Shown: piece by piece, positions 1 through 12,000 of the stretch
Layout of the letters: every line of letters starts with the position of its first letter
Position numbering within the stretch: the first letter of the stretch is position 1
IMG/VR virus record: IMGVR_UViG_3300006615_000042
Span: 745 to 41,990 of that record
From: a virus
Length of the DNA: 41,246 nt
Reading direction: 5' to 3' (one strand)
Program-made: the position numbers and the translations under genes
The notes under the pieces: model-generated
Seen by the model: the letters and a program-made list of their open reading frames with translations, nothing else
The model's database searches: none
Told to the model about the DNA's origin: nothing

Positions 1-2
1 TG

Positions 3-3000
3 GCTAATTCTAATTTATCTACTAAGGCTTCTCAGTTTAGTAAGGTCATTGTATCTCCAACACACAGTTCTTCTAATTTAGAAGAAGGAGAAGATATGGT
101 TCGCCAGTCACCAATCAATCGCCGAATTAGTACTGGCATACTAATTAATAACAGTGGAGGTTATGCGGCTAGCACTACATCAGCAATGGCAGTTGATGGC
201 GTGGATGCTAGGACTATATTTTCTAACGGCGATACTGTTTACAGGGCTGACGGTAAAGTACTCGGCACAATTAGTGCTACAGTGACGGAAAATGCAATAA
301 CAATAGGTGGTGGCACATCTGTTCTTTTGCAAGATAACGAAGAGTTGTATAAAACCCCTATAACATTAGGTCAGGGTACCACTAATCATTCTACAGCCGT
401 ACACGAAGTCTTTGACATCATTGAACACCAAGTCTTAGGTAAAAAGGTCGTCTTGACTGTACAGCCTAGTGACCGTAGGCGCTTTTCGCAATTAGCAAAA
501 CTCAGGTCAAATGCCTCTATGTCTAACTCAATATCCATTGAATACTTAGTTTCAAGAGGCAGGGTCTTATCATTTGATGATGATGATGCGGGTAATTCTA
601 ATCTATTAGCCTATGGGCTTGTATCTGACATTGCAAGCGCAAGTGTCAGTGCAAAGGGTGACGGAGCGCCTGATTCTCACATAGTCAAGGAAATTATGCC
701 CGGTGCACCTGTAGTGACAGTCACATTGGGTGGCCCCGGTCAAGGTGCAATCAACACCAAAGAAACATGGGATCCGAGTCCAACTGCTAGACTGGCTTGG
801 AGTACAAGGCGTGATTGCGTAACAAGTGGTACTGCTGTCGATACGAGTGCTAGAACTATTACAGTAACCCCTCTCAACAATCGTACAACTGATTTACAAT
901 CTTGGGGTACATACTGTTTCCCTAAAGTCGGCAGAGTCTATCTTGAAATGCCAAGGACTGACATAACTGAAGCAATTCGTTTTGCTTCTGCAGAGTACGC
1001 CTCTAAGACTGGCACTACATTTTCGTTTGCTTCGGGAAGCCACAGAGGAACTGGTAAGTTTATTCTTGCAGATGGTAGTGAAGCAGACACATTTACTGAG
1101 TGGGTTAATGGAGTAGCGAGTATAAACATAGTCGGTGGCAATTTACATGTTGATGATAAGTTCCTTGAAGAATCACTATGTAATGACGGTACAACAATTA
1201 ATGATAGGCTTTTCCAAACTCTTGATACTGTTCAGCACGACTATCAATTAGGTACACAGTATGCTAGCACTCGTGCGTTAGTTGAGATTCCTTTATTCCC
1301 TGACCAGTTCTTTGAAAACAAAGTGGACGGTATATTCCCCGGCCCTGACAACAGTATGAAGTTGCACATAGATGCAACGCACACTGCTAGCAATTGGGCA
1401 CCCAACCCTGTTGGTAGAAGGCACGATTCTATTGCACCGCAAGACCCTGAGATATTCGGTGCGTTTTCCTATACTGTTTCTTCTAATAGTCATAGATCGG
1501 GTACTAAGATTACAAAGCCATTTACGGGTATTACAATATCTGTAGAAGATGCAAGTATATTTCCAATTTCTTCTGCTGCACCAGTTACAGTAGCAGGTAT
1601 AGACGGTAGCGCAAGGTATCGTAGGGCATTCTTACCAAGTGGTGAGTGGGTCTTGTACACTGGTACTCCTGATACGACTAACAACACGATTACAGCAGCA
1701 GCAGCAGCAACTGCTGGTGGTAACTTTGCTATGAGCAAAAACTTTGTCAAGGAGTTTGCAGTAGGTGTACAATTGACTCCAGCACCCGGTTACCAAGACA
1801 TGACTTACAGCCCAATCGCAGATAACCCACTATTACGAAGTGCAGGTTACGAAGGTAGACGCTCATTCTATTATGACCGATCTAATGTAATGACTCAAGG
1901 TGGCAATGTCGATTACGGTATGAAGCAGTATGTCAGTGCTGTAGAGTTTAGAGCAGGCCCTCGTGTCAATCCTCACCTTGATAGAATTAAAAGTGGAAGG
2001 GCGAAAGGTATAGTTGAATCTCTAAATACAGGACTTAATATATTATATCTGAAAGATGCAAGCCTTTTCCCTGAAAATGTACAAGGAGTGAGCGGGTATA
2101 GTGGCTATCGTTATAGATTGGCTTACAGAAATGCTAGTGGTACTTTGAACTACGCACACTATGAAGCAAGAGCAGGTACTGTATTTACTCTAAATCAAAG
2201 AGATTCCGGCTTTACGCCCTCTGAAGGCGATGAAGTTACACTTGTAGATATGAATGCTAGCCCTAGCACAATTTATCCTGAACAAAAAGAGGGAGTTTTA
2301 CTAAACAAATCTTGGGCATATCCTTATGCTCCGGGTGGATTGCGTGACGGCGACACCGTTTGGATGAACATGCACTACACCAACCCTCATTCGATTGAAG
2401 GACTGTTCTGTAAAAGCAGAGGTACACTGAACGAAGGTAAAGTTTGGACTGGCTTTAACGATGGGCAGGGTGCCATGAATGCAAACCCTAGAAGCAGTAC
2501 ACCTTTGGAAAACTTCTTGATTGGTAATACCTGTGTCGAAACAGCAGAAAACTTCGTACAGCATGTAAACAAAACAATCGAATTGAATTATGAAGCGTTA
2601 GGTCTATCTGCTACGCTTGCACCAACTGTCGCTTACATAGATCCGTATCAATCATCTGATGAACATGCTCGTGTGTTACTATACGATGTAGCGCATGACC
2701 GTGAGTTCATTGCGTTCCAAGACCTATGGATGCAGGTTCAAAGTGGCGCTGACGCTACTAAGATTGGAGCAGCACCGGCTACAACCGCAGGTGCAATTTT
2801 ACACAGTGATACGAACTCAGGCTCCTCTTTAGATGTAGCATCCGGCTTCCCAAGCCAAAGTAAATATCTTACAGCAACTACCAAGTCGCAGTTTATCGAA
2901 GCGGCGTACTCACACAAGAGTACATGGAATGCTAGTACTGGTACTATTCTGTCGCCGCATTCACCTGATGTGGGTACAAAGTACACAACAAATAGTGGTA

Positions 3001-6000
3001 TGCCTAGAACTAATGATGCTGTCATTAATTCAGACGATGCACTTTTACTACATCAGCAAATTGATAAAGATTCAAGAGAAGCCTCTACCTTCTTTGACAC
3101 TCCTGATGGTACTCGTGCTATCCCTGCGTTCCTTGCTTTGAAGGGTATTCGCAGTTCAACATTAGACTTGAGCGGGCATGAAGAAACCCGCCTGCAATAC
3201 TTAGACCACTGGACTCAGATGGATTTCGTGCGCCGCTTGACAGTCGATCTTGGTGAGGTGGCACTAAGAGATGGTGTCACTAACATAGAGTCTGCTGCAC
3301 TTGAAGTTGTTAGACTAATCAACCAAGCCGGTGCTAAGAATGGTAGAACGCATGTCAAGAAAACTGCAGAACAGCACTTAGGTAAAAGCACAGGTTCTAC
3401 TCACGACCCTGCGCCATTTTGGGATATCAAGAAAGGATTCTCTAGTCACGATAAGGGTAGCCACATGGGGTATGTCCGTGCTCACCTTGGTAGAGTTATG
3501 TTAGACTCTAATGGTAAAGAAGGTTTCTCTGTAGTCATACATTCTACAGTACCGGGTGCACAGGGGAGAAACTTCTGTGTTTGGTTAGACAACAGTCGTG
3601 CGCAGAGTCCTTATCGCCCACAGTATTTGATAGGACATGGTGGCAGATTCCGTAACTACTGGTGTCAGCCTGACGAAATGACAGGTGAAAACATGCACCC
3701 TGCGCCTATGCCAATCAATAGATTTGGCAGACCGTTTGCACCAATCACTACTCTCAAAGAGTTCATACCACCTGAAGAAACATTAGACTCGTTTGAAAAC
3801 AATCTAAGTCTTGGTCCCGAAACTGTCGCTGGTTCTACACAAAAAACAGATGCATTCCGTGAAAACGCTTCGGGTAGAAACTCAAACACTGTCATTAACG
3901 AGTCGTTTGAAACAAAAAGCCCATCCTCTACAATGGTAGATGGACTCAGAATTGGAACCACTGCAAAAGCCCGCATTAACTTTGGTGGCTTGACACAGGC
4001 TGGTATTCCGGGCTGGGCACCTAATACTGGCAAATGGGGTATGGGTAGAGATGGAGAGGCTAGATTCAAAGCAATATATGGTAACGCATCTAACGCTGCT
4101 ACCGCCATGTTAGGTAGCACGATTTATACAAGTAGCAATCCAACTGGTTACATTCCTGAAGAGCAAATGAAGCCCGATAACATAGGTGACGGTAACTTAT
4201 ACGGATTTAGATTTACAGACCACATCGGCAACAATCATACTATCAGAATGGTGTACAAAGAATGTGACAAGCCATTTGGTAACGACTTAACAATGGTTCC
4301 ACCTACATTTGACGAAGAGGTTGTAATTTACTTTGATGACAAAGATGTAGCACAGGGTGGATTTACAATTGGTAAGCATATGGTTGGTACAGGTGATGTT
4401 TGTGGAGAAAAAACACCTTCATCTCCTTCAGATGCTAAACCATACAAAGGTAATCTTTGGAATAACTATCCTTCGCCGTCTGTGGGAATACATGCAACTT
4501 GTAACAAGGCTGCTGGTACAGGAGTTACATTAGATGTCACCCTTACTGCACCTTACAGCACAGGAGATACACTAACTCACCCTGATGTATTGGGCTATCT
4601 TGGATTCCCTGAGTCAGGGGTGCTGCAATTGACTGATGATGCCGGTACCAGTGGCGACCAAGGAATTACTATTCATTACACTAGCCGATCTCATTACGAC
4701 CACGATGGTGATACTGGAGCATCTAACAAGCACTACTTCTATGGCTGTACAGGTGGTCGTGCTATAGGTGATGTTACTGACGCTAGCACTAACGAAGGTA
4801 TGTTAATTAGTCCAAGAATCAACTTCACAAGTGTGCTGACTGATGAAGTGATTGCAGCAGCAGTTGAGTTTGCTATGAATGCTGACCCAACAAAAGATGG
4901 CAACTACTTTGACTGTACGCATATGTTTGCGCCCGATGGCAAGACGCTTGCAGAATGGGGAGTTAGCCCTAAAGCAATCAAAGTCAGGTCTAATGCTAAA
5001 GTCAAAACACCACTCAACAAATTGTTTGAGGTGTCGAGAAGTAAGGATTGGGGATTAGTTGAGGGTGCAAGTAGTGATGCCATTGTTTCATCAAAGCACA
5101 CTGGTGGACTTAGTGACAGTGAAAGGGATGACGGTACACGATTAGATGTGGGCTATATTCCTGAAACTGTATTACACATTACCACTCGCTACAGAGGGAC
5201 TAACGCTAATACTGCTACCCCTATACTAGTCGATAATCAAAACAACCCTGTTGATACATCGACATGGCAAAGAAACCTTCGTGGTGACAATTACACTAGC
5301 ATAGCGGGCGACCACATCATTCCAAAGGTAGATAGTCCAATGATAAAACTTGGTAGCATATCATCTTCTCGTTTGACCTTGGCAAGTAACACTTACCTGT
5401 ATTCGATATGTGTTCCCGGTTCAGATAATGCACAAAGTTGGGGCGAGCGTTTTACTCTTTGGTTAGGGTCTGATGAAAATGCAGAGGTCACCAGTCAGAG
5501 AGATGGTTCTGATGCAGAAATCAAATTAACATACAGTGCTGCTACAGGCACTAGTACCAATTTCAATAACTCTACTATTTCGGGAACTGAGATATTGATG
5601 CGGAATGGAGATGTTAAAAGCGGTATGAAAACGGATGGCATTCGTAGAGCCGGTAGTAAAATGTCTAGTCCGTTCCTTTACTTTAGAGGCGGCAGAGATA
5701 GCCCGGACCACTGGGTACCGTTGTACTTTGGTGGTGGCTTCAGCGGAGTAGTCATGGATGTAAATGACGGCACTCAGAATGATTATGGCGATTTCTATAC
5801 GCACCCTTATGCTGGTGGCCCGACAGGTTCTGCCGGACTACAAAATGTCGGAGAAATCGCTGGCTCTTATGCTCTCCTTGATACTAACGCTATGCTGGCT
5901 ATGTTCCCCGGCACACCATACTTAGACGACCATAAAGGGAAAAACAACCCACCTCTATTCAACCAAGATGGCATTTTGCCGTTTGATATGGCTAAAGGTG

Positions 6001-9000
6001 CAAACAGCAAGGCTACGGGTACGACTTACACTGATGGTACAAACACAGTTTCTGTAAACTTACCAAGCCCTATCATACTACGGTTTGCTCATCCACACGC
6101 TAGGTACACTTCTTCAGGAGATACTAACGACCAAACTATCTACATGGTGTTTGGTCCCGGCCAAGCCTTCCCTCACAACAGTGCTACATTTGAGCCGCAA
6201 GGATCGAACATAGTAACTACAGGTAACGGCTATAGCGCTGTTCCTATCTACATAGGTGGTAGTGTGTCTGATGAATCTTACTTACCTAATCAATTGGCTA
6301 ATGGTGACGATTCAGTTAGTGGATTCAACAGAACTTTGGCTGCATCTGCTCACTTACCAAGGACCAGTTTCTTCCAAAAAAATAGACTTAGCGCTTTCAA
6401 TTATGATATGAACTGGGAGCCAACTAAGGGATTCCCAAGTTTAGCAGTACATAGTAGTAGTGGAGATACTTTTGCACAAACATATGACAAGGCGTTTTAT
6501 TATGAAGGCTCACTATTTGATGTGCCACATTTAACATACCCACCAATAGCCCATCCATTTAATCACGCATTCACCGATTTGGCTGGCAATACTTTAGAGA
6601 GTGCTTCGCATGCTGCTACAAAGAAAGCCTTTGCAATTTGGCACATGGATGGCGGCTATCATCCGGGCGGTCATTTCCTTGATAACCATGTAAATCTAAA
6701 TCCAAAGCACCCAATCGAAAGCCTCACAGATACTGTAAATGGTAGATTAACCAAAGGTGATACTAACAAACACAATGTGTCTGCGTTTAGACCATGTGGG
6801 TTATTAGCGGAGGCTTATGTGGCTGCATACGGTTCAGAAGAAGACCAAGTGAGCGACCAAAACATAGTGTTAATTGATGCTACCCGTGTACAAAATGCAG
6901 AAGAGTTAGGGGCGGTTATTAGCGCATCTATCAATACATTCCCCGGCAAAGACCCTCTCAAGGCTATTGGTGGTACATTCCTTCCGTCTATGCAAAATGC
7001 ACACAAGCAGGACAGGTACGGTTGGGTAGAACTTGCAGTAAATCAGTACACTGCTCAATCAGGAAGCACCGCTGCTTCTGTCAGAGTAACTAGTACAGCA
7101 ACCACATTACCTGATTATGGGTGGCTTAGATTTAGTGATGGTACCACTGCTGGATATGCACCTTATATCAGTCAAAGCGTAAGTGCACCTAATACTACTT
7201 TCACGCTCGGCAAAAGCCCTGCATTAAGCACACCTTCTGTAATTAATGTTGCATATCCGGGAACTAGTGGCTATTCGACGGCTTCCGGTTTGGCTACAAC
7301 TGGAGGTTCAGGCACTGGTTTAACTGTCGAAATAACGGCAGTGTCATCGGGAAGCATCGATCTTAGTGGTCCTTCAGGGGGAATAGTAATCACTAATGCG
7401 GGTTCGGGATATATACCCGGTGACGAAGTGGTTGTTCAACAAGGTGGCTCTTCAAATGATGCCCGAATTACAATCGATGATTGCGTTGCAAATTCTAATG
7501 TAACCGACCCTACAAATATGAGGGATTTGACAATAGACAATACTTACAAGGCATATGTTTGGACTAAAGCCGGTACGCATAGGCACAATAACGACAACTC
7601 TGTAACTGCACGAGATCACATGTGTCAAGTACACTACAATGGGCTAATTGATGCAATAGACAGAACCAAGCCAATCGGCGCAGTGGGTTGGGCGGGTGAA
7701 GCCTATTCCTATCTCAATTCTTACACAGGTACTCAGATAGGCTCAGGTGTCTACCCTGCCGGACTTGGCGCTTGGCATCCGTTCCTCGGCTTCAACCCAT
7801 ATGGTGCTGCTGAAACTTGTTTGGCATCGTCTGCCCCTGTGGGCACTGGTGATACTGCTACAGCAACATTCTCCGATTATTGTGTAAACGGTTTATCTTC
7901 AAGGCACCTCATTGCAATCACAAATGAAAGTGAATTGCCACTCATTGCCAAAGCAGACAGGGATGGTATACTTTGTTCAGGCGATTGGCTGATGGCAAAG
8001 GAAAATGGTAACATTTTACACGCTGGTACAATTCAATGGGACACAGGTAAAGTGCACAACAAATCAAGATATGTTGCTTACGCTAACGCCGGACCTCGTG
8101 TAGAAGCACAGATGCACACTGGTTTCACTAGACCGTTTGACAATACAGATTATCCGGCAACTAACGCTGCTCCGACAGACGCAGAATGGCACCGCACAAT
8201 ACAATCAGGCGACATGGTACAGGCTAATGCTTGCCTACACCCTACTGGTGATTTGTATTGGGATGAAAGTATAGTCAAAGGTTCTAACTTCCACGAGGAC
8301 TTTGGTACATATGGAGTAGAATGCATCGGTAACAGTGGTCTAAAGGACTACCTGAATCCTGCAGCAGCGAGTAGCGTTGCTATGCCTCACCCCGGATTGT
8401 TTGGTTATTATCAAAAGCGAAGTGCTGCTCGTAACTTCTCGGCTGAACATGTAGTTTGGAAGCGCATGGATGGCGGTAGCCTAACTATGCCTGCCGCTAA
8501 TGCTAGAGGGTTAGGGGCTGTTCCATGGGTGAAGCGAAAGGATGGCGGTTCGTACAAGTTAGTGGGTGAAAAGGTACTAGGTAATGTTAGGTTTAGTTTT
8601 GAATCTACAAACTCTGCAATGTTCCCTGTTATACAAGCGCAGGAATTGGCGCACCCCCAGTTGGCAGAACAGCATCCAATAGAAATTAAGAATGCGTTGA
8701 TGATTCCAAACGAAGAGATGCAATTCCAAAGCATGACAGTTGTAGATGACACGGGCCAAGAGCACAGACTAGAAGGTGGCTCTCCATTAGGTACAGTCAT
8801 CATGGACTTTAGGCATGTTAGTGATAGAGAAATACAAGGTCTAGCCCCAGCATTGGCAGGTACAGGTGTTTCCCCTAACATGAAGATTAGACTACCCAAT
8901 CCTGATGAAATACCGGGCAACATAATTGTTAGACCCGGATTCGATCGCATCCAAGCCTATCAGAATGAAACTATTGGTTCAGGTGGACTTCAGCACCCGT

Positions 9001-12000
9001 CGCAACCAGTACAGCACATTAAGGAAATATTCGACAATACATACGCAGGCCCTCGTCTTTGGCCTACTTGGGAGAATAATGGTTGGGAGCATTTGAGCCA
9101 AGACTTGACAGATGTATCTATTGATAAGCATGAACATAGGCTTAATTTCCCTGCCTCTACATCTGAAGGTTGGCTAGACCATACAGATAACAAGCCATTG
9201 TCTACATCTTATGAGCCGCACGATAGAAGCCTGTACTTCCATGTAACGAAAATGGGCGTGAGTATGACTCACAGAGATGATGTAGATGAATTGGTATATT
9301 CTAGTTATAGTGGTACAGAAATAACTGTAACTTCTACTCCTGAAACTGCCACTTGGACTGACTCAAATGAATTAAGTGGCGGTAGATATTTCCTCAGAGT
9401 TTATGACCCAACAACTGACAAAGGTGTAATTGCCTCTTATACGGGTGTAGGGACTAACAAGTTCACAGGTGTAGTTTACAGTCCTGATTTTGTAGAGTTT
9501 GTTACAGGTAAAACTGGACTCAAAGTTGTACCAAGTTACTACATGCCTGCAGGCAGCACTCGTATATTTGCATCTCGTAGATTACGGGACCACAGCGAAT
9601 ATAGCGGTGCAAGCCCTGATATGAAAATTACAGATTGGTTCACACTGTACGGTGCTTTACCTGCAAATACAGGTGCCATGTCTAGGCCATCAACTGCTCA
9701 CGATAATCTAACCAAGCCAAAGATGACACCTATGCCTGTCCCAAGAATGGGGCACCATTATGTCAATCCAACTATGGCTTTGATGCCGGGTCATTATGCA
9801 CACCCTGCATACCAAAGATTGTATCAGTTGAATCAAAGTTGTAGAACTTCTAACAACGACTTTGCCATCAACAGTTTGATTGGTACAAATGAAGGTACGA
9901 GAACCAGTACAACTGCAACTACAACTACGCACGAGCCGGGTCGTGACCCTTACATTTACTTCTCAGGGCCAACTGCTGCGTTCTCTCCATCTGATATACA
10001 CGGTGGAGGATTTACACTATTGACTGAAACTAAAGTCAAGTACGAGGGCTATGGTATAGCGGCATCAGTGGGTGACGCAGGTAGCAAGAATGCTGCTGGT
10101 GGACACGAATTAGTATTAGAAGCGGCTGGTACATATACGCTAAACAACCACTTCCCCGATCCGATGGAAGTCGGTGCTTATCAAATTGTGATACAGCCCA
10201 ACTTATTCAAACAACAATTGAAAGGATTCCACGCAAACGGCCCTGCTACAGATGTACCTGACGGTTCAGTTGTAGAATTGACCGGACAGCAGGTAAATAC
10301 AGTCATCGCAATTGAACAAGATATTAGCACAAATGGGGCACATACACTCATTTTGTCTGAAGCAATTATGGCTGATGTACGAGGTTGTGAAGTAATTATC
10401 AATGAAGTCATACTCGACATAGAGCCGGATTCCGGTAGCCATTTTGCAAATATCCCCTCTTTAGGTCTTTACAACCCATTAGGTGTACAGGAAACTACAT
10501 CTCCTTCACTGAGTCGAAGAAGTCTACCTTACAAGCCGGGAATGTTTAGTAGCGCTACTCCGGGCTACACAGTTACAATTCCTTGGTGGGGTATCTTGCA
10601 CAAAGACGGTGCTACTGCTAGCGGTGCTAACAAGTTCAAGCACTTAGAGTGGCACAAGCCTGACAACTACTACGAGTTCTGCAGAATGTCTTATGGTTGC
10701 GTGGGCGCACAGATTACAATTGCTGGATATCCTACATCATTCATGGATATTTACGAAGTACACAGGCGCAATAGAAGCCTAAATCCAACTTGTGTGGTTC
10801 TCTCCGATAACCAAGGAGGCTCTACAATCACAGTCGATAATAACGACTTATTCCCTGTCGAACCGTATTATGGTGAGCAGTTGGAATACACTAAAAATGG
10901 AATAACATACACTGCTACTTATGGCAACCGTACTGGTACTTTGGCACATGCTACTTTGGGTGCATCTACTACATTTGAAAGCGTAACAGGTAGTGCAGAG
11001 TTTTGGGCGAATCTTAATGGCGATTCTGATACAGGAGACAATACTGTACTAAAACTAACTAGGCCTTACAACACATACGCTTCTGATAGCATTTACAAAG
11101 ATGTCAAATCCAGCATAGCGACTAGGCTCTTCCCTCCAAAGCAATTGGAAGAGAGATTTGGTAAATCATTAGTTGATGGTACAGGTGACACAAACAGCCT
11201 ACACTTGCCTGATGCTTACTTGTGCATGTGGCATCCAAATCTAGGTAGACCTTTTACTTGGTACAGCGACACTGCTACAGGCGGCACTCGTAACTTCTAT
11301 GACAAGACCGGAGTAGCAGATACTCCTGTAGACAAAAAGCCTTACAACCATTTACCTGAACACTTTGAAACTATACATTATCACGACTTCAACTATGTCG
11401 CTAGCAAGGGTCCGTTTGGATTTGCTATGAAGTGGGTAGCGCCTCCTCACGACCATGACAATGATGGCGGTACAGCACTAAGTCACGATGGATCGATATA
11501 CACTGCTGCACAAATAGATGCACTTGTCGATGGTTCCGGTACTCTGAATCACCAAGGTGGTACAGATAGTTCAGAGAAGTATAACTTTGCAGGCTTTTGG
11601 CCGGGTGGTTCGCACGGTGGTGGCGCAGTAAGTCGTTTAGAATCTTATGCGACAGCATTGATTGGCTGGGGCGGCGAAACACATGGAATGGAATGTGGTG
11701 GATTTGATGATGACACTGGCATTAGGACTAGGACATATGCAGAACTGACCACCGCATCAGGCGGGGTCGCTCGCAACAATTGCTTTGGGTTTAGATTTGG
11801 AGTTAGGCAGGCCTACAATAGACCACGCTGGGCTAACTATGTCAGAGGTTGGTTAGAAGTTGCTAATCCAAACGCCCTGTTAGGTTACTACCATGGGCCA
11901 TTTGTACAACAAGACACCAAGTCAAGTGGATGGGATTATGTCGGTACGGACACTGGCTCTCAATCAGACATAACATTCAATGCTACTTACATAGGAATAC

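Noticed and set aside
3665-4120. Minus-strand frame of 151 codons inside the giant gene (also 8411-8950 and 12368-12985)
   Set aside because: They lie opposite the giant gene, show no recognisable domain or junction, and the plus-strand frame has coherent structural-protein content.
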